DNA of 64,000 nt from CALMEC01 sp963777565 (GTDB lineage Bacteria > Actinomycetota > Thermoleophilia > Miltoncostaeales > Miltoncostaeaceae). The translations under genes and the position numbers were made by a program. This document shows, piece after piece, positions 43,604 through 50,800 of this stretch. The DNA lies in the NCBI GenBank assembly GCA_963777565.1, contig CAVZQZ010000010.1:310001-374000 (forward strand), read 5' to 3'. Each line of letters begins with the position of its first letter. Position 1 is the stretch's first letter. The notes under the pieces are model-generated. The model did not search any database, had not been told where the DNA came from, and saw only the letters and a list, made by a program, of their open reading frames with translations.

Positions 43604-44818
43604 GTGCGCGTGGCCGTCAGCAACCAGCCGTACTGGCAGTCCGGTCGCGTCGCTCCCAGGGCCCCGCTCAGCGGCGATGTCGCGGCAGAGGTCGCGATCG
43701 TCGGCGGCGGCATCGGCGGGCTCGCGACGGCATGGCACCTGGCCGACCGCGGGATCCGGTCGACGATCGTCGAGGCGCGCACGGTCGCATCGGGCGCCAG
43801 CGGCCGAAACGGCGGCTTCCTCATCGCCGGCGCCGCGCCGATGTACAACGACGCCCGCAGGCTGTTCGGCGACGACCTCGCCCGGCGCATCTACGCGGCG
43901 ACCCTCGCCGGCCAGCGGGAGGTGTACGAGGTGGCGGACGACATCGGCGCAGGTGCCTGCTTCCGACGGGTCGGACTGCTGAGACTCGCGGTCGACGCCG
44001 AGGAGGCCCGCCATGTGCGCGAGCACCAGCGCGCGCTCGCGGAGCACGGCTTCGCCGGGCGGCTGGTCGAGGAGTCCGAGCTGCCGGAGCCGCTGCGGCG
44101 GCCCGGCCGGGCTGGCCTGGTGACCGACCACGACGCGTCCCTGAACCCTGTCGGATGGCTGCGCGCGCTCGCCGGCGCCCTCGAACGGCGGGGAGTCTCG
44201 ATCATGGAGGAGACCTCCGTGACCGCTCACCTCGACACGCGCCGGCTGGTCGGCCCCGCCGGCACCGTGCGCTGCGACACGCTGGTCGTCGCCGCGGACG
44301 GCGCGCTCGGCACGCTGATCCCTGGGCTTGCGGACGTCGTGCGGCCCCGTCGGCTGCACATGATCGCCACGGCCCCGCTCGGCACTGCGCACGTCGCCCG
44401 TCCGGTCTACGCCAGGTACGGGTACGAGTACCACCAGCAGCTGCCGGGCGGGCGGATCGTGCTCGGGGGGTTCTCCGATCTCGACGGCGCGGCCTCGTAC
44501 ACCGTCCGTGACGAGGCGAACGTGGCCGTGTTCGCGCGCCTCGCCCGCTACCTCGCCGACGACCTCGGCGTCACGGCCTCCATCACGCATCGGTGGATCG
44601 GCACGGTCGGCTACACGGCGGACCAGCGCCCGGTGGTCGGGCAGGCGCCAGGTCACGACCATGTCGTCGCGCTGGGGGGCTACTGCGGGACGGGCAACCT
44701 CTGCGCGTGGGTCGGCGGCCGGATCGTCGCGGAAGTCATCGCGGGGGGTTCGAGCGTCGACGCGGACCTGTTCGACCCAACCCGGCTGTCGCAGCCGGGC
44801 CCTGCCAGCGGACGCTGA
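43604..44818 (+). CDS. FAD-dependent amino-acid/amine oxidoreductase (DAO family)
   Basis: A 404-residue DAO-fold enzyme. The Rossmann motif reads VAIVGGGIGGLATAWHLADR, followed by VEARTVASGASGRNGGF, typical of glycine/sarcosine/gamma-glutamylputrescine oxidases (PuuB, DadA group). RWIGTVGYTADQRPVVGQAP and GYCGTGNLCAW near the end contact FAD. It oxidises an amine or amino acid. GTG 43604 or 43610 may be the start. Its 3' end overlaps the convergent EamA gene by 83 bases. Confidence 0.88.
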   Translation: MRVAVSNQPYWQSGRVAPRAPLSGDVAAEVAIVGGGIGGLATAWHLADRGIRSTIVEARTVASGASGRNGGFLIAGAAPMYNDARRLFGDDLARRIYAATLAGQREVYEVADDIGAGACFRRVGLLRLAVDAEEARHVREHQRALAEHGFAGRLVEESELPEPLRRPGRAGLVTDHDASLNPVGWLRALAGALERRGVSIMEETSVTAHLDTRRLVGPAGTVRCDTLVVAADGALGTLIPGLADVVRPRRLHMIATAPLGTAHVARPVYARYGYEYHQQLPGGRIVLGGFSDLDGAASYTVRDEANVAVFARLARYLADDLGVTASITHRWIGTVGYTADQRPVVGQAPGHDHVVALGGYCGTGNLCAWVGGRIVAEVIAGGSSVDADLFDPTRLSQPGPASGR

Positions 44819-45668
44819 CGATCACCGCCGAGGTGACGATGAGCACGCCGCCGATGAGCTGAAGCGCCGCCAGCCGCTCGTCGAGCACGAGGACGGCCAG
44901 CACGGTGGCGACGAGCGGCTCGAACGTCGACAGGGTCGACGCCGTCGACGGTCCCACGCGTTCGGTGCCCGCGGCGAGCGTCGTCACCGCGATGACCGTC
45001 GAGAAGAGCGCCAACGCGCCGATCAGCGCCCACCCGCGGCCGGTGGTCTCGATGGGGAGCTCTCCGCGTGCCGCCGCCGCCACTGTGAACGAGATCGCGC
45101 AGCCGGTACACACGCTCGCCGACAGGGCGGCGGGGTGCACGCGCCCGACGACGGCGTGCGAGAGGAGCATGTACACGGCGAAGGCCACGGCGCACCCGAA
45201 TGCGAGGAGCACGCCGACGCCGTCGACCTGGCCCACGCCGGCGCCGGTTGCCACCAGGGCCGTGCCGCCCAGCGCGACCGGCAGCGCCGCCACCTGCCCG
45301 ATCGACAGTCGCTCCCGACCGAACGCGACCGCGCCCACGGCGACGAGCACCGGCGCGACGTAGACGAGGAGCACGGCCAGCGCCGCATCCAATCGCGTCA
45401 GCGACCAGAAGAAGAAGCCGGTCTGTGCGGCGTACACCACCATGCCGAGCCCAATGCCCGTGGCGGCGCCGCGTCGCGTCGGGCGCACCTCGGGGCCGAG
45501 CGACAGCACGAGCGCCCACAGCACGATCGCGGCGATCCCGAAGCGCGCCGCGAGGAGCTCGGTCACGCCGAGATCCTCGTCGTACGCGAGCTTGCCGAAG
45601 ATTCCCGTCGCGCCGTAGCTGCAGGCCGACACCACGCACAGGGCGATGCCGATCGTTCGGTGGCTCAC
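44736..45668 (-). CDS. EamA-family (DMT) transporter
   Basis: About 310 residues with ten membrane helices in two EamA halves (IGIALCVVSACSYGATGIFG at the start of half one, LLAFGCAVAFAVYMLLSHAV at half two; FEPLVATVLAVLVLDERL is the EamA end signature). It probably exports metabolites or amino acids. GTG 45668 opens directly on the first helix; the frame is open further upstream but polar. The last 28 codons overlap the convergent FAD oxidoreductase. Confidence 0.88.
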   Translation of the reverse strand: MSHRTIGIALCVVSACSYGATGIFGKLAYDEDLGVTELLAARFGIAAIVLWALVLSLGPEVRPTRRGAATGIGLGMVVYAAQTGFFFWSLTRLDAALAVLLVYVAPVLVAVGAVAFGRERLSIGQVAALPVALGGTALVATGAGVGQVDGVGVLLAFGCAVAFAVYMLLSHAVVGRVHPAALSASVCTGCAISFTVAAAARGELPIETTGRGWALIGALALFSTVIAVTTLAAGTERVGPSTASTLSTFEPLVATVLAVLVLDERLAALQLIGGVLIVTSAVIVSVRWQGPAATAGLGRTGPRRRSNPPR

Positions 45669-45825
45669 CCGGGGCGTGGCTGCGGTTCGACTGGCACGTC
45701 CCGACGCTACCGGTCCGAGTCGCGGGCGGGCTGCCTCAGCAGGCGTCAGGCGGCGCGGGCGATCCCAGGCGGATACCCTGTGCCCTCGTGCACTGGAGAC
45801 CAGCATCGGTCGGCAAGAGGTCCCG

Positions 45826-46455
45826 GTGACGCCCGGGGTGCCGCGGCGCGTGCCGTTGCCGCTCGGGTCACGCGAAGGCGTCGACCCGAAGCTGGTCGCC
45901 GCCATCGACCGGCTCGGGCAGGCGCTTCGCGTCCAGATGGGGCATGTGGCCCGGGCGCACGGCCTCACCTCCACGCAGCTGCAGCTCCTGCTGCGCCTCC
46001 GGGTCGACCCTCCCGAGCGGCGGCGGGTGGGTGCGCTGGCCGCCGAGCTCGACGTGACGCTCCCGACGGTCTCTGACTCGATCACCACGCTCGAGCGAAA
46101 GGGCCTGGTCGAGCGGGTGCCCGACCCGAGCGACGGGCGCGGCGTGCGGATCGTCCTCACCGACCGCGGTCATGGTGTCGCCGAGGCCGCCGACGCGTGG
46201 CAGGCGCGGGCCCAGCGACTCCTGGGTGCCGTGTCGGAGAGCGACAAGGAGCGGGCCCTGGGCTTTCTCGTCGGCCTCCTCGCCGAGCTGCACAGGGAAG
46301 GCCTGGTGAGCATCGCCCGGATGTGCGTCACGTGCCGGTTTTTCCGGGAGGGCGGCGGCTCCGACGGCGACGACCGGTGCGCGCTTCTCGACCTGGATCT
46401 CGGTCCGGGCGATATCCGGGTGGACTGCCCGGACCATGAAGGAATCGCAGTGTAA
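45826..46455 (+). CDS. MarR-family regulator with Cys-rich C-terminal extension
   Basis: A 209-residue protein. The winged helix is clear: GLTSTQLQLLLRLRVDP, VGALAAELDVTLPTVSDSIT, TLERKGLVERVPDPSDGRGV. After the normal MarR end (about 160) a 45-residue tail carries MCVTCRFFREGG, DRCALLDLDLG and RVDCPDHE, four Cys and a His placed as for a zinc or Fe-S site. This tail occurs in some actinobacterial and proteobacterial MarR proteins, but its ligand is not established as far as I know. GTG 45826 follows AAGAGG. Confidence 0.85.
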   Translation: MTPGVPRRVPLPLGSREGVDPKLVAAIDRLGQALRVQMGHVARAHGLTSTQLQLLLRLRVDPPERRRVGALAAELDVTLPTVSDSITTLERKGLVERVPDPSDGRGVRIVLTDRGHGVAEAADAWQARAQRLLGAVSESDKERALGFLVGLLAELHREGLVSIARMCVTCRFFREGGGSDGDDRCALLDLDLGPGDIRVDCPDHEGIAV

Positions 46456-46508
46456 ACTGTATGTTCTGCGACAAAACCGTCAAATAGTTACATTACTGGC
46501 GGTGTGAG

Positions 46509-47216
46509 ATGGCCGTTCGGCATCTTGCGCGCACGCAGGTGCTCATGCCGCTCGTCGTCGTCGAGACGGCCGCACTTCTGTTCGCGGCGCGCACCATCTG
46601 GGAGCTTCGCCGCCGGTTCGAGCGGCGAGACCGTGAGTTCGCCGCCGCCGCCCGCCTCGCGCTCGTCGACAGCCTGACCGGTCTTCGCAACCGGCGGGCG
46701 TTCGACGAGGAGCTCGCCCAGGCGCTCGTCGCGCGGTCGCGTGGCGCGATCGAGCCACGGGTCGCCCTCGCGATGGTCGACCTGCGCGGGCTCAAGGAGA
46801 TCAACGACACCATCGGCCACCAGGCCGGCGACGCCCGCCTCGTGACGCTGGCGGAGACGCTACGGGCCGGCGTGCGCGGCGGCGACTCGGTGTACCGCCT
46901 GGGCGGCGACGAGTTCATGCTCATCCTGCCGGGTCAGGGGGCGCGGGAGGCGCGCCGGCTCGTCGGGCGGTTGACGGCGTCGCTCGCCGAGCACGACCTG
47001 CACGTGTGCGCCGGCATTGCCGAGGCGTCCACCACGCTCGATCCCGACGTCCTCATCGGTCGCGCCGACCGGGCCCTCGTCGCCGCCAAGCGAGGACCGG
47101 ATGCGGTGGTGGTGTGGCAGCCTGGACTCGGTGCGCCCCGCGTGTCGGAACCCGGCCGCAACAGCGACGAGGGCATGCCGTTGGCCGGCCGCGACCACGA
47201 GGACCCGCCGAGCTGA
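46509..47216 (+). CDS. GGDEF-domain diguanylate cyclase
   Basis: A 235-residue protein. One N-terminal membrane helix (LMPLVVVETAALLFAARTIW) is followed by a short helix and the GGDEF domain (about 55-200): LVDSLTGLRNRRAFDEEL, LKEINDTIGHQAGD and the active site RLGGDEF. RGGD precedes this by five residues, matching an RxxD inhibitory site for c-di-GMP. It should make c-di-GMP with product feedback. ATG 46509 lies after an A+T-rich stretch (46455-46500) that probably holds the promoter. Confidence 0.88.
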   Translation: MAVRHLARTQVLMPLVVVETAALLFAARTIWELRRRFERRDREFAAAARLALVDSLTGLRNRRAFDEELAQALVARSRGAIEPRVALAMVDLRGLKEINDTIGHQAGDARLVTLAETLRAGVRGGDSVYRLGGDEFMLILPGQGAREARRLVGRLTASLAEHDLHVCAGIAEASTTLDPDVLIGRADRALVAAKRGPDAVVVWQPGLGAPRVSEPGRNSDEGMPLAGRDHEDPPS

Positions 47217-47376
47217 GCTCCGGCATCGGCGGAGGCCGGCTCGGATGTACGAGGGCCCGGCGCGTCCGCATGAAGTCGCACCGGGCCCTCTCTCCGCCAG
47301 CGGCGTCGCGCCTGCCGGCTGATTGATGAAATACCCGAGCCGAGGCGGATCGAAACATCGACCGCCGCCGCTTCGG

Positions 47377-47595
47377 TCAGCGGTCGCGGCCGCGCTTTCG
47401 ACGAAGGCGACGCCGCGGTGGCGGCGCCGCCTCCGGGCCCGCGGGCTCGGTGCCCGCGGACTGCTCGTCGGCAGGCACCGGGAACCGCCCGGGGTCGGGC
47501 CCCGGGTTGCGCGGGCCATGGGTGTCGATCAGCCGCGTCTCGTGCCCGTAGAGCTGCTGATCGTCGCGTTCCAACGGTGGTGGGCGTCGTCGCAT
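47377..47595 (-). CDS. small basic/Pro-rich hypothetical protein
   Basis: Seventy-two residues from ATG 47595, MRRRPPPLERDDQQLYGHET to RRLRRKRGRDR, with PGPDPGRFPVPADEQSAG in the middle. It looks disordered. GGAAGG at good distance before ATG supports translation. It lies 16 bases after the Dps gene on the same strand and may be its last operon partner. Confidence 0.45.
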   Translation of the reverse strand: MRRRPPPLERDDQQLYGHETRLIDTHGPRNPGPDPGRFPVPADEQSAGTEPAGPEAAPPPRRRLRRKRGRDR

Positions 47596-47611
47596 CGCTG
47601 CCGCCTTCCGG

Positions 47612-48190
47612 TTAGTCCCGGCTTCGGGCTGCCGCCTGGCGCTCGGTCGTGGCACCCGCGGTGGCGAGCCGGCCGTCCGATGACTCGAGGTGCGCCCGCA
47701 CGAACCAGTGGAACTGCTCGAGCTGGGCGGCCTGCCCGATGACCATGTCCTGGCTGACGAGGTCGAGCTCCTCGAGATCCTCGATCGCCGCGCGATGGCT
47801 CTCGATGACCCCGGTGTACACGAGGTCGAGGGCGCCGAGGTGCTCGAGCGTGGACGCGCGCATGAGGCTGTAGTCGTCCCAGTCGCGCGCCTTCACGAGC
47901 GCCCCTGGCAGGCCGTTCGGTGACGCCCCGAGCGTCGCAATTCGCTCGGCGGTCTCGTCGATCATCGCCTGCACCGCGTCGACCTGCGGATCGAGCATCG
48001 TGTGCACGCCGATGAACGTCGGGCCCACGACGTTCCAGTGGATGTGCTTGAGGGTCAACGACAGGTCGACCAGGGCGACGAGGCGCCCCTGAAGGAGCCG
48101 CGCCGTCGCCGCGCCGTCGCCGGTGTCGAGGCCGGGGATCGTGAAGGCGAGGTCTGCGGTCTTGCGTCGCGTTCGTTGGGTCGTAGCCAT
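47612..48190 (-). CDS. Dps-family DNA-protecting ferritin
   Basis: A 192-residue Dps-like protein. The ferroxidase ligands are present in LTLKHIHWNVVGPTFIGVH (His, His) and VDAVQAMIDETAERI (Asp, Glu), with an interface helix AAQLEQFHWFVRAHLES. Dps shells oxidise and store iron and protect DNA in stress and stationary phase. A basic N-terminal tail (TTQRTRRK) could bind DNA. ATG 48190 lies 94 bases downstream of the GlsB-like gene, with a strong hairpin between. It may be read from the sigma-B-type promoter at 48601-48626. Confidence 0.9.
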   Translation of the reverse strand: MATTQRTRRKTADLAFTIPGLDTGDGAATARLLQGRLVALVDLSLTLKHIHWNVVGPTFIGVHTMLDPQVDAVQAMIDETAERIATLGASPNGLPGALVKARDWDDYSLMRASTLEHLGALDLVYTGVIESHRAAIEDLEELDLVSQDMVIGQAAQLEQFHWFVRAHLESSDGRLATAGATTERQAAARSRD

Positions 48191-48236
48191 GGTGATGCCA
48201 TCCAATCTGTGGGGTGGTGTTGACATGGAACGGCGT

Positions 48237-48275
48237 CCATGTGGGTCCGAGCCGTCGGGGCAGGGACCCACATGG
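48237..48275 (-). terminator. 12-bp perfect hairpin between GlsB-like and Dps genes
   Basis: CCATGTGGGTCC and GGACCCACATGG pair over twelve bases around a 15-base loop. It lies downstream of the GlsB-like stop (48284) and 47 bases before the Dps start. It lacks a T-run; partial termination, RNA stabilisation or an operator are all possible. Confidence 0.55.
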
Positions 48276-48283
48276 AGGGGGGC

Positions 48284-48559
48284 TTACGCCGTCCGGCCGT
48301 GGCTGCGATTCGAGATCGCACCCCACGCCAGAAGGAGGACCACTGCGCCGATGATCGCGGCGACCCAAGTGCTGAGGTCGAAGAACTCGTCGATGGGGTC
48401 GCCGAAGCCGAGCGCCTGGGCGATGAACCCCGCGACGATCGCCCCCGCGATGCCGACGAGCGTCGTGGCGATCACCCCACCCGGCTGCGAACCGGGGAGG
48501 ATCGCCTTCGCGATGACGCCGGCGATGATGCCGAGCAGTATCCAACCGATGATGCCCAT
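48284..48559 (-). CDS. GlsB/YeaQ/YmgE-family stress membrane protein
   Basis: Ninety-one residues with three membrane helices. IIGWILLGIIAGVIAKAILPG is the transglycosylase-associated (GlsB/YeaQ/YmgE) signature, followed by GGVIATTLVGIAGAIVAGFI and WVAAIIGAVVLLLAWGAI. The family is a common general-stress product with unknown mechanism. ATG 48559 follows AAAGGA. A sigma-B-type site (48601-48626, minus strand) lies 42 bases upstream. Confidence 0.88.
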   Translation of the reverse strand: MGIIGWILLGIIAGVIAKAILPGSQPGGVIATTLVGIAGAIVAGFIAQALGFGDPIDEFFDLSTWVAAIIGAVVLLLAWGAISNRSHGRTA

Positions 48560-48600
48560 TGCGCAGTTCCTTTCACGTGCGTCCGATGACTGCGCAGGAG

Positions 48601-48626
48601 ATTCCCTGGGACGCGGCCGCGCAAAC
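48601..48626 (-). promoter_or_regulatory. sigma-B-type promoter of GlsB-like gene
   Basis: On the minus strand GTTTGC (48626-48621), 14 bases, then GGGAAT (48606-48601). The form matches the known sigma-B/F consensus GTTTxx-N13/14-GGGTAT with one -10 mismatch. It is 42 bases before the ATG. Confidence 0.6.
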
Positions 48627-48627
48627 A

Positions 48628-48783
48628 TCACCTCCTGTCTCGCGACCCTCGCCGGATGGGCTGTCCAGTCGGTCGGCGGTTCCGAGCCCGACCACTAGTG
48701 CGGGCGTTGGTGATCCACATCCACATCAGGACGACGATGGCGCCGCCCAGCGCCGTCGCGAGGCCGAAAACCTGACCGGGCAA
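48628..48783 (-). CDS. possible 51-residue membrane peptide
   Basis: From a TTG at 48783: a hydrophobic helix (VFGLATALGGAIVVLMWMWI) followed by a strongly basic tail (RARNRRPTGQPIRRGSRDRR). GGAGA lies ten bases before. It faces the sigma-B-type promoter at 48784-48808, so it may be spurious. Confidence 0.3.
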   Translation of the reverse strand: MPGQVFGLATALGGAIVVLMWMWITNARTSGRARNRRPTGQPIRRGSRDRR

Positions 48784-48808
48784 GTTTCGATCGTCTCCGA
48801 TCGGGAAT
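48784..48808 (+). promoter_or_regulatory. sigma-B-type promoter of small membrane protein/STAS pair
   Basis: GTTTCG (48784-48789), 13 bases, GGGAAT (48803-48808), 68 bases before the ATG at 48877. It matches the sigma-B/F-type consensus with one -10 mismatch. Confidence 0.6.
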
Positions 48809-48876
48809 GATCCCGCTGAGTGAACGCGGGCGCGCGCGTGACGCGCGGCTGCCCGCCTATCAAGACGGAGGCTGAT

Positions 48877-49365
48877 ATGAGAGGCCCGAAGCTGCTCGAC
48901 CACAATGCGCGCCGACTCGCCATGCTGGGGCTCGCGGTGAAGACGCTCACACCCGTCGTCCGCGCCGCGCTCCGCGACCGCAAGGTCCGCAGCGCGCTTG
49001 ACGACACCTACGGATCCGGCCGGCGCGTGATCCGCGAGGTCCGCGGATCCGAACCCAAGGACGTCGCGGCCCGCGTCGCGCGCGACGAGGACTTGCAGGC
49101 CGAGCTCGCCGCGATGGTGCGCTCCGCCGCCCGTGCGTTCGACGAGGGCGTCGCCACCACCAAGCGTCGCGGCCGACGCCGGTTCGTCTGGGTCGTCGCG
49201 ATGGCCGGCGGCGCCCTCGCGCTTATCGGGATCCGGAATCGCTCGTGTGTCGGCCAATCGACAACGGACGGCGCCAACGGCAGTCTGAACCAGGGGATGA
49301 CCGACGCCGACATCGTCGGCCGTGCGACCGCCGCGCCGGGGGCTCATGGCCTGGCGGAGCATTGA
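48877..49365 (+). CDS. hypothetical membrane-associated protein in stress island
   Basis: A 162-residue protein. The N-terminal half is helical and basic (LAMLGLAVKTLTPVVRAALR, DRKVRSALDDTYGSGRRVIR), with charged segments to residue 95. A single membrane helix follows (FVWVVAMAGGALALIGI, about 103-119), then a polar tail. Family not recognised. GACGGAGG precedes ATG 48877. The stop overlaps the next gene (TTGA), so the STAS protein is translated with it. A sigma-B-type promoter lies upstream. Confidence 0.7.
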   Translation: MRGPKLLDHNARRLAMLGLAVKTLTPVVRAALRDRKVRSALDDTYGSGRRVIREVRGSEPKDVAARVARDEDLQAELAAMVRSAARAFDEGVATTKRRGRRRFVWVVAMAGGALALIGIRNRSCVGQSTTDGANGSLNQGMTDADIVGRATAAPGAHGLAEH

Positions 49366-49751
49366 CCACGGAGTCACGCCTTGGTGACGACCGCGACGGT
49401 GAGTTCCATCTCGCCGTCCACGAGGTGGACGGCGGGACGGTGCTCGTCCTTGCGGGCGATCTGGATCTCGCGAGCGCACCGAGGCTTTCCCATGCGGTCG
49501 AACGGCTGACCGACGCGCCCGGCCCGGTGGTGCTCGACCTGCGCGATGTCGAGTTCGTCGATTCGAGCGGGGTCAGCGCGTTGCTCGACGTTGAGCGGGT
49601 CGTCGAGGAGAGGCGTCGCCGGCTCGCCTTGCTGCAACCGGCGGGGGCGGTGACCCGCCTGCTCGACCTCGTCGAGCTGCGCGCGCGCTTCCACGAACTC
49701 GAGCACCTCGACGCGGACGTGCTCGGCGAGCTGACGCGACCTTCGGGGTGA
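49362..49751 (+). CDS. STAS-domain anti-sigma factor antagonist
   Basis: A 129-residue SpoIIAA/RsbV-like protein: VLVLAGDLDLASAPRLSHAV, then VVLDLRDVEFVDSSGVSALL with the phosphorylatable Ser in DSSG, then LLQPAGAVTRLLDLVELRAR. Unphosphorylated STAS proteins bind the anti-sigma kinase and free the sigma factor. The TTG start overlaps the previous stop. Confidence 0.9.
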   Translation: MTTESRLGDDRDGEFHLAVHEVDGGTVLVLAGDLDLASAPRLSHAVERLTDAPGPVVLDLRDVEFVDSSGVSALLDVERVVEERRRRLALLQPAGAVTRLLDLVELRARFHELEHLDADVLGELTRPSG

Positions 49752-49786
49752 GCTCCCGCCGGCCGGGGAGGCCGACGTGCGGAGAG

Positions 49787-50158
49787 TCAGGCGACGTGCC
49801 CGACGGACACGCACATGTAGGCGCCCGAGCCGCGGTCGCGATCGATCCACGCCCGGTCCGCCAACGCGCCGACGATCGATCCGGTCTCGGGCGAGGCGTC
49901 GTCGTCCAGCATCCGCTCGCCCTCGCCGTCGGCGAGGGGGCCGATGGCGATCTCGAGCCCCTGCTCGCGGCGGCTGAGAATTGCGGAGATGGGATCGGCG
50001 GCGATGCCGCCGAGGATCGTGTCGACGATCAGCGTGGCGTCCTGGATGCGCTCGATCGACAGATCCGCCTGGGCGCCGATCGCGCCGATCATCCGACGGA
50101 GCACCGCGTCGCCGACGCGGCCGGCGGCAACCCGCACGATTACGTCCCCGCCGGTCAT
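49787..50158 (-). CDS. degenerate HATPase-like protein, coupled to anti-sigma factor
   Basis: A 123-residue protein. IGAQADLSIERIQDATLIVD aligns with the first helices of RsbW-type kinases (LDxxDDLxxAVxEA), but the ATP-binding N-box Glu/Asn and the two Gly boxes are absent: the equivalent region reads VDTILGGIAADPISAIL. It is thus probably a non-catalytic partner of the anti-sigma factor. Its ATG overlaps the stop of the kinase gene (ATGA at 50155), so the two are made together. Family assignment is tentative. Confidence 0.6.
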   Translation of the reverse strand: MTGGDVIVRVAAGRVGDAVLRRMIGAIGAQADLSIERIQDATLIVDTILGGIAADPISAILSRREQGLEIAIGPLADGEGERMLDDDASPETGSIVGALADRAWIDRDRGSGAYMCVSVGHVA

Positions 50159-50556
50159 CGGTTCCCCTCCGCTGTCGGGGTGAGCGCGAACGTCATGTGG
50201 ACCTCGGTCGACGCGTCGGCCACGGTGCGAACGCGAAGCTCATTGCACAGCGCGCTCATGAGGGGCAACCCGAGCCCCAGTCCGGCGCGGTGCAGGCGAG
50301 CCGACGGGGCGATACCCGTCCCCCGGTCGGCCACCACCACCACGACATCCAGGTCCGACCGCTCCACGCGCACCGAGACCGGGCCCGTGAGCCCGGACGG
50401 GTACGCATGCGTGACGGCGTTCGCGCAGCCCTCACCGGTCGCGACCGTGATGTCCTCGAGCAGCTTCGGGCTCCACCGCTCCGCGTCGGCGACGCCGTTG
50501 AGCGCCCGTCGTGCAAGCGTCACGCTTTCCGGCTGCGCCGGCAGCGTCAACTCCAT
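50155..50556 (-). CDS. RsbW-like anti-sigma factor (serine kinase)
   Basis: A 133-residue HATPase. ITVATGEGCANAVTHAYPSG is the N-box with Glu and Asn, VVVVADRGTGIAP is box G1, and GLGLGLPLMSAL is box G2. Such kinases bind sigma-B/F factors and phosphorylate STAS antagonists. ATG 50556 (MELTLPAQPESVTLARRA) is preceded by a short spacer and aligns with the family start; upstream ATG-like codons are less likely. A sigma-B-type site lies about 145 bases upstream. Confidence 0.9.
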   Translation of the reverse strand: MELTLPAQPESVTLARRALNGVADAERWSPKLLEDITVATGEGCANAVTHAYPSGLTGPVSVRVERSDLDVVVVVADRGTGIAPSARLHRAGLGLGLPLMSALCNELRVRTVADASTEVHMTFALTPTAEGNR

Positions 50557-50700
50557 GACGGTCTCGCGACATGGAGCATCTCGGGCGGATCGGTGCAATG
50601 TGCGTCCTCACTCGGAGGTCGGGGCAGTACGGCGAAACGCGACAACACCCGTTATACGGTACCGAGCCGCGCCGGCGGAGCATTCGCCTGTAAAGCGTGT

Positions 50701-50725
50701 GTACCCGCAGCGCGTCGGCCGAAAC
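50701..50725 (-). promoter_or_regulatory. sigma-B-type promoter of anti-sigma gene
   Basis: On the minus strand GTTTCG (50725-50720), 13 bases, GGGTAC (50706-50701). It is a near-perfect match to the sigma-B/F consensus. It reads toward the RsbW-like gene at 50556. Confidence 0.65.
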
Positions 50726-50800
50726 GCACACGATCCGGAGAGGGTTCGACCGGGCCCTGGTGGGGCGGCCACTTTGCTCGGGCGGCGGTAGGCTCGACCG

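Noticed and set aside
44508..46076. Open frame of 522 codons across three genes
   Set aside because: Overlaps the FAD oxidoreductase, EamA transporter and MarR genes in other frames; low-complexity translation.
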